A stretch of DNA of 64,000 nucleotides. It comes from Leisingera sp. SS27. Lineage in GTDB: Bacteria > Pseudomonadota > Alphaproteobacteria > Rhodobacterales > Rhodobacteraceae. The position numbers and the translations under genes were made by a program. Below the pieces are notes generated by a model, which did no database searches, was not told the origin of the DNA, and worked only from the letters and a program-made list of their open reading frames with translations. Positions 51,734-60,431 of this stretch are shown one piece after another. The stretch is taken from NCBI RefSeq assembly GCF_028368855.1, contig NZ_JAQNCY010000003.1, positions 248,001 through 312,000 of the forward strand, written 5' to 3'. Numbering within the stretch: position 1 is the stretch's first letter; every line of letters begins with the position of its first letter.

Positions 51734-52021
51734 GGTCAGTCTGTCCTTCGCCCGGCAAGTCCGCCCGGAGTTGCGGGCGGTTGCAGTTTTTTCTTGTCTG
51801 ACCTGTTTATGGGTAATCTTTGCGCCCTGAATATGACCTGCACAGGGCATTTTGGGTCCCGCTGCGAATGACTTTGTCGCCGTGCAGCATGAGGTGGGGT
51901 TTTGCTATAGGGCTGAAATCAAAGGTAAAAACGGGGCGCCCTGAGAGGGTTTCCCCTGCGGAAACAGCGAATGCGGCGGATTTTATATAAATCCGCCACA
52001 ATTGGCATGGTTAATGGAAGT
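51734..52021. other. Gene-free stretch with an inverted repeat
   Basis: Between the possible small gene and pgeF. It contains the repeat at 51975-51997; I see no other feature. Confidence 0.4.
51975..51997. repeat. Inverted repeat near the end of pgeF
   Basis: GGCGGATTT and AAATCCGCC pair perfectly around TATAT, about 25 bases past the pgeF stop. There is no T-run, so it may be a terminator-like hairpin or an operator. Confidence 0.45.
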
Positions 52022-52777
52022 TTAAAGCCGGATGCAGGAGATCAGGCGTCCGTAGTCGGCCTCTTTCGCGTGGGTGGCGCGGCGGTAGGAAAAGAATTTC
52101 TCCGCATCCGAATAGGTGCAGTGGCGGCTCCACTCGGCCGCGCCGATCCCTGCCTGGCGCAGTTTGTACAGCCCAAGCCCGGGCAGATCGAACAGGTAAC
52201 GGCCGCTTTCGCCATTGGCGAAGAAGCGGGCGTAGGCGTCGTCCTGCATCATGAAGTCGTCAAAGAACTCCGGGCCGACCTCATAGGCGCGCTGGGAAAT
52301 GGTCGGGCCAATCACCGCTGCGGTGTTCGTGCGGCTGGCACCGAGGGTTTCCATCGCCTCCAGCGTGGCCTCCAGCACCCCGTCCAGGGTGCCGCGCCAG
52401 CCAGCGTGGGCGGCGCCGATAACGCGGGCTTCCGGGTCGCAAAACAGTACCGGCTGGCAGTCGGCGGTCAGGATCGACAGGGCGATGCCCGGCACATTTG
52501 TGACCATCGCATCCGCCTGCGGGCGCTCGGTTGAGGGGGCAGTCACGACCTTCACATCGGCGCTGTGAACCTGATGAACGGCACTGAGGTGTTCCGGAGG
52601 CACCTCCATTGCTGCGGCCACACGGTTGCGGTTGATCTGCACTGCCTCGCGCTGGTCGGTGGAGCCAAGGCCGCAGTTCAGGCCATGGTAGATGCCGGAG
52701 GAGGCGCCGCCTTTGCGGGTGAAGAACCCGTGCCGCACCGGGCCAAGCAGATCGGACGTGAGAATTTCAAGCGTCAT
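52022..52777 (-). CDS. pgeF: Peptidoglycan editing factor PgeF (YfiH/laccase-domain)
   Basis: A 251-residue protein of the PgeF/YfiH group. GFFTRKGGASSGIYHGLNCG opens the domain. VHQVHSADV carries a zinc-ligand histidine. VIGAAHAGWRGTLDGVLEATLEAM contains the HAGWRG signature, and IGPTISQRAYEVGPEF follows. Members correct peptidoglycan precursors and also have purine-nucleoside activity. It is the third gene of lgt-midA-pgeF. Confidence 0.93.
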   Translation of the reverse strand: MTLEILTSDLLGPVRHGFFTRKGGASSGIYHGLNCGLGSTDQREAVQINRNRVAAAMEVPPEHLSAVHQVHSADVKVVTAPSTERPQADAMVTNVPGIALSILTADCQPVLFCDPEARVIGAAHAGWRGTLDGVLEATLEAMETLGASRTNTAAVIGPTISQRAYEVGPEFFDDFMMQDDAYARFFANGESGRYLFDLPGLGLYKLRQAGIGAAEWSRHCTYSDAEKFFSYRRATHAKEADYGRLISCIRL

Positions 52778-52786
52778 TGTTAGCCA

Positions 52787-53854
52787 TCATGGGTTCAATC
52801 CTGGCGGAGGGGCGGCCTGCGAAGGATAAAGGCCGAGCACTTTGAACAGGTTTCCCATTTCATCGGGGTGCGTCAACCGCCGATGTGCCGTGATCAGGGT
52901 TTCCAGACCTTCCCCCTGAAGCGGCGCGGCCAGGGCGCGGGCGCGGCCGGTGATGCCGAGCCGTTCCAGGAACACCCCCTGCGGAGTGAGGCGTGTAAAG
53001 GCGCAACCAGCGGTTTTTGCGGCCAGCGCCAGCGCCTCGAAGTCCACATGCGCGGTCAGATCGGCCTCGCCCGGGGCTTGCAGCGGATCGGCGGGTTCAT
53101 GCGCGCGCAGGGCTTGAAGCGTATCTCCAAGCGCCCGCCAGTCACCGTAGTCCACAATCAGCGCGGCGCCGCCATGAGCGGCGATTCGGGCGGCAATGCA
53201 TTGGGTGATCGGGGCAGCGGCCTCGCAGAGTTCCACCAGATCGCCGTCACTTGTGTCTTCCAGCCGGTGCTGCAGCGCGTGCTGCGGTGCGGCGGGGCTG
53301 AGGCCGAAGGCAAGCGCGCCGTCCTGCAGGCCGATGCGTTTTTCGCTCCAGCCGTCACCTGCGCGGAGGAACTGGCGGACGGGCAGGGCGTCGAAAAATT
53401 CATTGGCGGCCAGGAACAGCGGCTGGTCCGGCAGGGTCTCCACGCTGTCCAGCCATACGGGCGCATAACCCTGCAGCGTGCTGGCCTGAACATCGCGCAG
53501 GGCGGGGGAGGCTTCCACCAGATGGATCTGCATGGCAGCGTGGAAGCCCGGCACGCCGCGGGTGGCGCGCAACAGGTCGGCCATCAGGGTGCCGCGGCCC
53601 GGTCCCAATTCCGCCAGCGTGAAAGGGGCGGGCGATCCCTGGTCGAGCCAGGACTGGGCGAGGGAAAGGCCCAGCAGTTCCCCGAACATCTGGCTGATCT
53701 CCGGCGCGGTGGTGAAATCCCCCTTGGTCCCCAGCGGGTCGCGGGTGGTGTAATAGCCGAACTGCGGGTGCAGAAGGCAGTCGGCCATATACTCGGCCAC
53801 AGAGATCGGGCCGTTTGCGCGGATGCGGGCGGTCAGGTGGTCCCTCAGGCTCAT
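52787..53854 (-). CDS. NDUFAF7/MidA-family SAM-dependent methyltransferase
   Basis: A 355-residue methyltransferase of the MidA group, whose mitochondrial member methylates complex I subunit NDUFS2. [31 protein letters not shown] is the family opening. [18 protein letters not shown] is the SAM site near residue 83. [17 protein letters not shown] and LIVDYG are also typical. Its ATG overlaps the lgt stop by four bases and pgeF begins nine bases after its stop. Confidence 0.93.
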   Translation of the reverse strand: MSLRDHLTARIRANGPISVAEYMADCLLHPQFGYYTTRDPLGTKGDFTTAPEISQMFGELLGLSLAQSWLDQGSPAPFTLAELGPGRGTLMADLLRATRGVPGFHAAMQIHLVEASPALRDVQASTLQGYAPVWLDSVETLPDQPLFLAANEFFDALPVRQFLRAGDGWSEKRIGLQDGALAFGLSPAAPQHALQHRLEDTSDGDLVELCEAAAPITQCIAARIAAHGGAALIVDYGDWRALGDTLQALRAHEPADPLQAPGEADLTAHVDFEALALAAKTAGCAFTRLTPQGVFLERLGITGRARALAAPLQGEGLETLITAHRRLTHPDEMGNLFKVLGLYPSQAAPPPGLNP

Positions 53855-54750
53855 GCCGTGCTCCGGGCGGCCTGACGGGCGCGCAGCAGGAACCAGAGAC
53901 CGATCGCGATCATCGGCAGCGACAAAGCCTGGCCCTGGGTAAGGCCGATGCCGTCGATCTGCCAGGCCAGCCCCAACGGATTGCCGGGGGTGACGAACTG
54001 GGCGTCGGGCTGGCGGAAGAACTCGACAATAAACCGGGCGAGGCCGTAGCCTGCCAGGAAAATGCCCAAAAGGCGGCCCGGTGTGTGAAAGGCGCCGCGG
54101 CGCCAGGCAAGGTACAGGAGCAGGGCGCCGAGGATCAGCCCCTCCATCAGCGCCTCATAGAGCTGTGAGGGGTGGCGGGCGCAAAGCTCTCCCAGGGCCT
54201 GGACGCAGTCCTGCGCTGCTGGGCCGGGAAAGGCAACTCCCCAGGGCAGGTCCGTCGGGCGGCCCCAAAGTTCGGCGTTGATGAAATTGCTGAGACGTCC
54301 CAGCAGCAGGCCCGGTGCCACGGTATGAGCCACCAGATCGGCCATTTGGAGGCGCGGGATGCCGTGGCGCGCGGCGTAGATCCAGGAGGCGGCGATCACG
54401 CCGATGAGACCGCCGTGAAAGGCCATGCCGCCCTGCCAGATTTTCAGGATCTCCGCAGGGTTCGCCAGGTAATAGGCTGGCTGGTAGAAAAGCACGAAGC
54501 CGAGCCGTCCGCCGAGGATCACGCCAAGGATGATCCAGGTCAGCAGATCCTCCACCTGCTGCGGTTTCATCGGCGGCTGGCTGGCGGGCCAAAGCGCGGG
54601 GCGGCGCAGGGCGGCCACCGCCAGGCGCCAGGCAATGACGATGCCCGCGATATATGCCAGCGCATACCAGCGCAGGGCAAATTCGAAACTGCCGATGGCG
54701 ATCGAGAAAATCTCGGGCGAGAGGTCGGGGAATTGGATCATGGCCTGCAT
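53851..54750 (-). CDS. lgt: Prolipoprotein diacylglyceryl transferase
   Basis: A 299-residue inner-membrane enzyme with about seven membrane segments that adds diacylglycerol to lipoprotein cysteines. [28 protein letters not shown] and [11 protein letters not shown] are conserved. The signature [17 protein letters not shown] lies near residue 155. [16 protein letters not shown] and the C-terminal [16 protein letters not shown] complete it. It is the first gene of the lgt-midA-pgeF operon and divergent from ubiK. Confidence 0.97.
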   Translation of the reverse strand: MQAMIQFPDLSPEIFSIAIGSFEFALRWYALAYIAGIVIAWRLAVAALRRPALWPASQPPMKPQQVEDLLTWIILGVILGGRLGFVLFYQPAYYLANPAEILKIWQGGMAFHGGLIGVIAASWIYAARHGIPRLQMADLVAHTVAPGLLLGRLSNFINAELWGRPTDLPWGVAFPGPAAQDCVQALGELCARHPSQLYEALMEGLILGALLLYLAWRRGAFHTPGRLLGIFLAGYGLARFIVEFFRQPDAQFVTPGNPLGLAWQIDGIGLTQGQALSLPMIAIGLWFLLRARQAARSTA

Positions 54751-54861
54751 GTGCGACTGAATGCCTTTGGTCTTTGGGAGAAGTCAACGGGGGGAAGTCA
54801 ACGGCTTGCAGCCGCGCGCGTGCTTCCCCATATAGGAGGCAACCCCGAGACGGAGAAGAAC

Positions 54862-55107
54862 ATGCAGACCCGCAACAAGATCCTGGACGATATTTCGCAG
54901 CTGATGACCAATGCGATGGGCGTGGCCCAGGGCGCCAAGGATGAGGCGGACACCGCGCTGAAGAGCATGATCGACCGCTGGCTGGCCGACCGCGATTTCG
55001 TCACCCGCGAGGAATTCGACGCGGTGCGCGCGATGGCCCAGAAGGCGCGCGAGGAGAACGAGGCGCTGAAGGCCCGTCTGGACGCGCTGGAGGCGGCGCA
55101 GAAGTAA
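54862..55107 (+). CDS. ubiK: UbiK-family accessory protein (BMFP)
   Basis: An 81-residue coiled-coil protein matching the membrane-fusogenic BMFP/UbiK group. NKILDDISQLMTNAMGVAQGAKDEADTALKSMIDRWLADRDFVTREEFDAVRAMAQKAREENEALKARLDALE shows an amphipathic N-terminal helix and a trimeric coiled coil at the C-terminus. UbiK helps assemble ubiquinone biosynthesis proteins. The ATG at 54862 follows GGAGAA. Confidence 0.9.
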   Translation: MQTRNKILDDISQLMTNAMGVAQGAKDEADTALKSMIDRWLADRDFVTREEFDAVRAMAQKAREENEALKARLDALEAAQK

Positions 55108-55346
55108 GCTAAGGCGCTGGCAGGCGGGTCGCCCGCCGTGCAGTGTTTCGTGTTCCGGCCTGCGGCAGGGGAAACCTGCGGCGGGCTTTTCTTTTGCCTC
55201 GTGCCTGACTGCGCCGCGCTCCTGGCTGCCTTGCCGCGCCTGACGTAAAAAAAGGGGTCGCTTTCTGTCCGCGGGGTCGAAAACTGCGCAGCGGTTTGCG
55301 GGGCCTGCGGTACATGCTGCCTCAGCTTCATCAGAGGGATCACAGC

Positions 55347-55898
55347 ATGGTGTCTGTCTATACGGTGCCGGGGGCGTTCAGCACGCAGGAATGCGCGGAG
55401 ATCATCCGCAAGGCGGAGGAGGCGCCCGACAGCGAGGCGCTGCTGGTCGGCCAGACCCGGGATCACAACTTGCGCCGGGGCAGCGTGGTGTGGCTGGACG
55501 ATGTGCCGGGCACCGGCTGGGTGATGGACCGTCTGATCTCAGTGGTGCGGCGCGCCAACAAGGAACGGTTCGGCTTTGACCTGCGCGAGTTTGCCGAAAG
55601 CCCGCAGGCGGCCAGCTACAAGTCCAAGGACGGCGGCCATTTCGCCTGGCATTCCGACATCGGCGACGGCCCGGTGGCTGGCAAGCGCAAGCTGAGCCTG
55701 GTGGTGCAGCTGAGCAAGCCCGGGTCCTATGACGGCGGCGATCTGGAGATCATGCCGGGCGCCCATGTGGTGGCCGCCAGCCGGGTGCAGGGCAGCGCCA
55801 CGGTGTTTCCCAGCTTCCTGCTGCACCAGGTGACGCCGGTCACCCGCGGCGAGCGCAAGTCGCTGACCGTCTGGGCGCACGGGCCGGCCTTCCGCTGA
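55347..55898 (+). CDS. PKHD-type 2-oxoglutarate/Fe(II) dioxygenase
   Basis: A 183-residue prolyl 4-hydroxylase-like oxygenase. GGHFAWHSDIGDG holds the HxD iron ligands near residue 100. FPSFLLHQVTPVTRGERKSLTVWAHGPAF holds the distal histidine and oxoglutarate arginine near residues 157-167. DGGDLEIMPG is the strand between. The substrate is unknown. ATG 55347 was chosen because the fold begins there. A perfect hairpin follows the stop. Confidence 0.88.
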   Translation: MVSVYTVPGAFSTQECAEIIRKAEEAPDSEALLVGQTRDHNLRRGSVVWLDDVPGTGWVMDRLISVVRRANKERFGFDLREFAESPQAASYKSKDGGHFAWHSDIGDGPVAGKRKLSLVVQLSKPGSYDGGDLEIMPGAHVVAASRVQGSATVFPSFLLHQVTPVTRGERKSLTVWAHGPAFR

Positions 55899-55906
55899 GT
55901 CTAGGG

Positions 55907-55931
55907 CCGGCCGGCGAAGGACGCCGGCCGG
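55907..55931. terminator. Bidirectional terminator hairpin
   Basis: CCGGCCGGCG and CGCCGGCCGG pair perfectly over ten bases around AAGGA, between the dioxygenase (+) and the glutathione transferase gene (-). Confidence 0.65.
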
Positions 55932-55939
55932 TCAGTTGC

Positions 55940-56650
55940 TTAGCCGCAGCAGCCGCTGCTGGCGGCCGCCTTTTGCTCCGCAGGCGCTTCGTTCAGGTTG
56001 GCACCGCGGCCCAGCCAAGTGCGGTCTGCAAGATAGAAGTCAGCGAATTTCTGTTCGAAGTCCGCCGGTACTGACTTTTGCGGGACGGCGCTGGCAAGCA
56101 GCGCCTGCTGCCAGGCTTTGACCTTGGGGAATGGGGCCAGCATGTCGTGGCCGCTGTGCTCTGCAACAATGGCAGCGCGGTGCAGCAGCGGCAGCCAGGC
56201 GATATCGACGTTGCCAAGCACCCGGCCCGCAAAAGACGGCCCGCTGTCCAACTGGGCCTCCGCTTTTTCAAAAGCCTTTGCGAGTTTGGCGCTGCGCTCC
56301 TCCCAAGTTGCCCTGTCCGCGCTTTGCATGGCGGAGCATTGCACCAGGTAGTGCTTGCTGGCCTGATAGCTCCAGGCGCGGTTCAGGGCGCGCTGTTCGG
56401 GCGTCAGGCCGGGCTGCAGCGGGGCGGAGATTTCGTCCAGGTATTCGGTGATGGCGTCGGATTCAAACAGCGCGGTCCCGCCTGCTGTCACCAGCAGCGG
56501 CACCTGACCGGTAGGGGATACGTCGAGGAACCACTGCGGTTTGTCGCTGAGGCTGATGTAGCTGATCTCATAGGGCAGGCCCTTGGCTTCGAGCAGGGCC
56601 GTTACCCGCTGCACAAACGGGCAGATCTTGAAGCTGATTATACGGATCAT
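55940..56650 (-). CDS. Glutathione S-transferase family protein
   Basis: A 236-residue protein. Residues 1-80 form a thioredoxin-like domain with ISFKICPFVQRVTALLEAKGLPYEISYI; the CPFVQ cysteine resembles omega-class active sites. VSPTGQVPLLV contains the cis-proline and LFESDAITEYLDE binds glutathione. The helical C-terminal domain follows. The tail ends SSGCCG, an odd cysteine pair that might bind metal. It lies 67 bases after sigZ on the same strand and may be part of its operon. Confidence 0.9.
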   Translation of the reverse strand: MIRIISFKICPFVQRVTALLEAKGLPYEISYISLSDKPQWFLDVSPTGQVPLLVTAGGTALFESDAITEYLDEISAPLQPGLTPEQRALNRAWSYQASKHYLVQCSAMQSADRATWEERSAKLAKAFEKAEAQLDSGPSFAGRVLGNVDIAWLPLLHRAAIVAEHSGHDMLAPFPKVKAWQQALLASAVPQKSVPADFEQKFADFYLADRTWLGRGANLNEAPAEQKAAASSGCCG

Positions 56651-56717
56651 CGTGTTGTCCTTTTTCCGATGGTTTCGCCTGTAAGACGCGCGCCACGGGA
56701 AAAAGACGAAGGTCAGC

Positions 56718-57260
56718 CTAACATTTTTTGCAAGTATCTGACTTTTGGTCGTATTCCGCGATGCTGCCGCGGGCATCCAGCGAGAAGTTGCAGCAGTCCT
56801 CGAAGGCCTTGCGCAGTTCCTTGCGGCCCTTTTGCAGCCGCGATTTGAGGGTAGAGTAGGGCAGTCCCTGCTGATCGGCGTAGCTTTGCTGGGACATGCC
56901 TTGCAGGTCGATGGCGGTCAGCATACGGGCGGTTTCCGCAGGCAGGGACTGGATGAACGGTTCAACGCAATGCTCCAGGTCCTGGCGCACTGCGGGATCA
57001 TCGCTGGTGTACCAAAGGTCGTCCGGGTGGACGGATTTGGCGCGGGCGCCTTTGCGGTAATGGTCGATGATCGTGCGCTGGGCGGTCTGGAACAGCCAGG
57101 GTTTCAGCTTGGCGCTGTCTTCCAGTGCGGGCAGGCCGGTGAAGACCTTGATCGAGATCTCCTGCAGCAGGTCTTCGGCATCTTCGGGGTTTGAAACCCG
57201 GGAGCGCAGGAAGGCACGCAGGCGGCTGCGGTACTGGGGCCAGATGTCTTCGATGGTCAT
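56718..57260 (-). CDS. sigZ: SigZ-type RNA polymerase sigma factor
   Basis: A 180-residue ECF-like sigma factor. Region 2 contains VSNPEDAEDLLQEISIKVFTGLPALEDSAKLKPWLFQTAQRTIIDHYR. Region 4 contains LTAIDLQGMSQQSYADQQGLPYSTLKSRLQKGRKELRKAFEDCCNF. The C-terminal tail with CC, DARG and CKKC resembles the SigZ group and may sense redox state or metal. No anti-sigma gene is adjacent. ATG 57260 begins the sigma-2 domain. Confidence 0.88.
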   Translation of the reverse strand: MTIEDIWPQYRSRLRAFLRSRVSNPEDAEDLLQEISIKVFTGLPALEDSAKLKPWLFQTAQRTIIDHYRKGARAKSVHPDDLWYTSDDPAVRQDLEHCVEPFIQSLPAETARMLTAIDLQGMSQQSYADQQGLPYSTLKSRLQKGRKELRKAFEDCCNFSLDARGSIAEYDQKSDTCKKC

Positions 57261-57369
57261 TTCCGGGCCTCCGCAAGGAGATATGCGCAAATTTTGATGT
57301 GTTCTGTTATACTGGCGCGGGATGCCGGTGCAACCGGCGCCCATGTGTGTTGAACGGGGGATGGGAACA

Positions 57370-58446
57370 ATGACGGCACAAAACGGCTATATGCTGATAG
57401 CGGATATTTCCGGGTACACGCAATTCCTGACCTCATCTGAGCTGGACCACGCCAATCCGATCCTGCAGTCGCTGCTGCAGGCGGTGGCGGAGCAGGTTGG
57501 CGCGCCGCTGCACTTCTGGAAGCTGGAAGGCGACGCGGTGCTGGCCTATTCATCCCGGGCTGAGCTGGTCTCCGGCGATCTGCTGCTGACGTTCTGCGAG
57601 AATCTGTACAATGCCTTTGCCGAACGGCGGCAGGATATCGTCGCCAACACCACATGCCCTTGCCGTGCCTGCGCCAATGCGGGCGGGCTGGATCTGAAGG
57701 TGATCGTACACTACGGCGCCTTTGAGGAGATGCAGGTGGGGCCGGTCAAGGATCTGTCCGGGGCCGACGTGATCCTGGTGCACCGGATGACCAAGACAGA
57801 GGCTGCGGCGGAAACCGGCGTGCGCAGCTATGCGCTGTTCAGCGATGCGGCAGTAGAGGCGATGCAGCTGCAGGCAGCGATGCAGCCCTATTCGCAGGCC
57901 ATCGAGCATTTCGGCGATGTCACCATGCAGGTCTATGACCTGGCCCGCGCCTGGGAGCACTTCCGCGCCGGGCAGGCGCGGGATTTCCTGGAGGAGGCCG
58001 ACGGGGTCTGGACCTACCGGCGCCGGTTCGACGCTGCGCCGCAGCTGGTCTGGGAAGCACTGACCGCGCCGGAGTTCAAACTGCGGTGGATGGATCAGGT
58101 AAGCGCGATGCGAATGGAGAATCCGCAAGGCCGCCTGGGGCCGGGATCGGTTTATCACTGCGCCCATTCGCTGGCCGAGTTTGTCTACCGCGTTACCGAT
58201 TGGCAGCCGTTTGAGTATTTCTCCACCCGGATCAAGGATCCGGGCCGCGAAGGCATCGAACTGCCCGAAACCTACCAGCTGACGCCGGACGGGGTCGGGA
58301 CCGCGCTGCGCTATACCATCGGCCGGGCCTATGACACTGCGGGTAACCGGTCGGAGGTGTCAGAGCAAGAGGCAGTGGGGTTCCTGTCGGAATTCTGGCC
58401 GGTGTCCTTTGATGCGATGGATCCGCAGGTGTCGCGGCTGTCCTGA
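57370..58446 (+). CDS. DUF2652 cyclase-like protein with C-terminal SRPBCC domain
   Basis: A 358-residue protein. Residues 1-190 match DUF2652 and resemble class III cyclases: YMLIADISGYTQFL and FWKLEGDAVLAY place two possible metal-binding aspartates. CPCRACANA adds a cysteine cluster near residue 100. Residues about 215-350 look like a START/SRPBCC ligand-binding domain (YRRRFDAAPQLVWEALTAPEFKLRWM). Whether it makes a cyclic nucleotide is unknown; other cyclase residues are not obvious. ATG 57370 or 57361 could be the start. It is divergent from sigZ. Confidence 0.8.
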   Translation: MTAQNGYMLIADISGYTQFLTSSELDHANPILQSLLQAVAEQVGAPLHFWKLEGDAVLAYSSRAELVSGDLLLTFCENLYNAFAERRQDIVANTTCPCRACANAGGLDLKVIVHYGAFEEMQVGPVKDLSGADVILVHRMTKTEAAAETGVRSYALFSDAAVEAMQLQAAMQPYSQAIEHFGDVTMQVYDLARAWEHFRAGQARDFLEEADGVWTYRRRFDAAPQLVWEALTAPEFKLRWMDQVSAMRMENPQGRLGPGSVYHCAHSLAEFVYRVTDWQPFEYFSTRIKDPGREGIELPETYQLTPDGVGTALRYTIGRAYDTAGNRSEVSEQEAVGFLSEFWPVSFDAMDPQVSRLS

Positions 58447-58742
58447 TCCCGGCAATGCGCAATGTGCAGATTAGGGCACAAAATACAGGGCCCGGGCGGT
58501 TGTCCGGGCTTTACCTTTGCAGCCGCCCGTTTCATAGTCGTGCGGCCGGCATTTAGGGGGCTGTGGATTGTTCATCCACAAGTTATTGCAGATATCCCCA
58601 AAATAAAGGGTTGCCAGATCACCTTTTCGGCTCCACCATATCTAGTATGGGAGCGGGGATGCCTCCCCGGCCCATAGCACAAAAACCTAGCTATAGGGTG
58701 CCTATGTGCCCTGATGTGCTAGGCAAAAAGAGAGGTGGCATC
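58447..58742. other. Leader region of the ybjN-proC operon
   Basis: A 296-base stretch without a gene. It holds the repeat TGTGGAT-TGTTC-ATCCACA (58562-58580), CCATA-TCTAG-TATGG further on, and a CCTAGC/GCTAGG pair (58686-58691 and 58718-58723) close to the YbjN start. It is a structured, AT-rich leader that probably includes the operon promoter. Confidence 0.45.
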
Positions 58743-59243
58743 ATGGCACTATCCGAGCTTCACCTGGAAGAAGACGTCCATCCGATCGACATTGTTGAGC
58801 ATCTGGCGTCGCACCACGACTGGGACTTCGACAGGGTCGGGGACGATCAGATCGCGATGTCCGTGGAAGGGCAGTGGCGCACCTATTCGCTGACCTTGGC
58901 CTGGTCGGGCTATGAGGAATGCCTGCGGCTGGTCTGCAGCTTTGAGATGGAGCCGCCGGAGGCGGAGCTGCCGCGGCTGTATGAACTGATCAACAGCATG
59001 AACGACCAGTGCTGGGAGGGCTCCTTCACCTATTGGGCAGACCACAAGCTGATGCTGTTCCGCTATGGTCTGATGCTGTCCGGCGGCCAGATGGCCAGCC
59101 CGCAGCAGATCGATGCGATGCTGAATGCAGCCGTCGCCAATGCGGAGCGCTACTATCCGGCGATCCAGCTGGCGGTCTGGGGCCAGCGCAGCCCGCAGGA
59201 GGCGATGCAGGTCGCCATTGCAGAGGCCTACGGCCGGGCGTAA
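58743..59243 (+). CDS. YbjN-domain protein
   Basis: A 166-residue protein of the YbjN (type III secretion chaperone-like) group. DIVEHLASHHDWDFDRVGDDQIAMSVEGQWRTYSLTLAWSGYEECLRLVCSFEM is the core, and LYELINSMNDQCWEGSFTYWADHKLMLFRYGLML follows. It precedes proC by 40 bases in the same operon, a common alphaproteobacterial order. Biochemical role is not established. GAGAGGTG precedes the ATG. Confidence 0.9.
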   Translation: MALSELHLEEDVHPIDIVEHLASHHDWDFDRVGDDQIAMSVEGQWRTYSLTLAWSGYEECLRLVCSFEMEPPEAELPRLYELINSMNDQCWEGSFTYWADHKLMLFRYGLMLSGGQMASPQQIDAMLNAAVANAERYYPAIQLAVWGQRSPQEAMQVAIAEAYGRA

Positions 59244-59283
59244 ACCTGTGCCCTGAACCTGACACCAAGGGGAGGGGCGAAAC

Positions 59284-60099
59284 ATGGATATGCAGGATAT
59301 CGCTGCACGCGGCCTGGTGCTGCTGGGCTGCGGCAAGATGGGATCGGCGATGCTGGCCGGTTGGCTGGAGGGCGGACTGCCCGCATCCTCGGTCTGGGTG
59401 ATTGACCCGTACCCGTCGGACTGGCTGAAGGGCACCGGCGTCCAGATCAACGCAGAGCTGCCCGCGGCGCCGGGAATCGTCCTGATCGCGGTGAAGCCGC
59501 AGATGATGGGCGAAGCACTGCCCACGCTGCAGAGCTACGGCAATGGTTCCACTCTGTTCATCTCAGTGGCGGCAGGCACCTCGATTGCAACCTTTGAGGA
59601 TGTGCTGGGTGCGCAGTCGCCGATCGTGCGGGCGATGCCGAACACGCCGGCCGCGGTTGGCCGCGGCATTACCGCCATTATCGGCAACAGCCACACCAGC
59701 GACGCCGACCTCGACCGGGCCGAAGGGCTGCTGAAGGCCGTGGGTCAGGTTGTGCGGCTGGACAATGAGGGCCAGATGGATGCGGTCACCGGCGTCAGCG
59801 GCTCCGGTCCCGCCTATGTGTTCCACCTGATCGAAACGCTGGCCGTCGCGGGCGAGGCGCAGGGGCTGCCCGCCGAACTGGCGATGCAGCTGGCCAAGGC
59901 AACCGTCGCGGGCGCCGGCGCGCTGGCGGAGACGGCAGAGGAAAGCCCCAGCCAGCTGCGCATCAATGTGACCAGCCCCAACGGCACCACCCAGGCCGCT
60001 TTGGAAGTGCTGATGGATGATGATGACGGCTTCCCGGCGCTGCTGAACCGGGCAGTGGCTGCGGCCGCCAACCGCTCCAAGGAGCTGTCGCGTGGCTGA
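59284..60099 (+). CDS. proC: Pyrroline-5-carboxylate reductase
   Basis: A 271-residue NAD(P)H enzyme making proline from pyrroline-5-carboxylate. LVLLGCGKMGSAMLAGWLEGG is the Rossmann motif. AVKPQMM, VRAMPNTPAAVGRGITAI and the C-terminal AVTGVSGSGPAYVFHLIETLAVAGEAQGLP carry the family signature, ending with TSPNGTTQAALEVL. It follows ybjN and overlaps the tRNA-binding protein gene by eight bases. Confidence 0.97.
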   Translation: MDMQDIAARGLVLLGCGKMGSAMLAGWLEGGLPASSVWVIDPYPSDWLKGTGVQINAELPAAPGIVLIAVKPQMMGEALPTLQSYGNGSTLFISVAAGTSIATFEDVLGAQSPIVRAMPNTPAAVGRGITAIIGNSHTSDADLDRAEGLLKAVGQVVRLDNEGQMDAVTGVSGSGPAYVFHLIETLAVAGEAQGLPAELAMQLAKATVAGAGALAETAEESPSQLRINVTSPNGTTQAALEVLMDDDDGFPALLNRAVAAAANRSKELSRG

Positions 60100-60430
60100 G
60101 ATCAATTTCGACGACTTCATGAAGGTTGACATCCGCGTCGGTGAAATCATCCGTGCGGAGCCGTTTCCCGAGGCGCGCAAGCCGGCAATCAAGCTCTGGG
60201 TCGATTTCGGGCCGGATATTGGCGTAAAAAAGAGCTCAGCGCAGATTACGGCGCATTACATGCCGGAAACGCTGGTGGGCAAGCAGGTTCTGGCCGTCGT
60301 AAACTTCCCGCCGCGGCAGATCGGCACGTTCATGTCAGAGATCCTGGTGCTGGGCCTGCCGGATGAAAACGGAGAGATATTCCTGGCGGGCCCCGATGGA
60401 CAGGTCCCGCTGGGCGGGAGGATGCACTGA
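60092..60430 (+). CDS. csaA: tRNA-binding domain protein, CsaA-like
   Basis: A 112-residue OB-fold protein matching CsaA. DFMKVDIRVGEIIRAEPFPEARKPAIKLWVDFGPDIGVKKSSAQI and LVGKQVLAVVNFPPRQIGTFMSEILVLG are the core. CsaA-type proteins bind tRNA or act as export chaperones. The start is GTG 60092, preceded by AAGGAG. It overlaps the proC end and is followed immediately by the dehydrogenase gene. Confidence 0.92.
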   Translation: MAEINFDDFMKVDIRVGEIIRAEPFPEARKPAIKLWVDFGPDIGVKKSSAQITAHYMPETLVGKQVLAVVNFPPRQIGTFMSEILVLGLPDENGEIFLAGPDGQVPLGGRMH

Positions 60431-60431
60431 A

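Noticed and set aside
58562-58580. DnaA-box cluster or replication origin
   Set aside because: Only one box-like sequence with a mismatch is present, and the neighbouring genes are not origin-associated.
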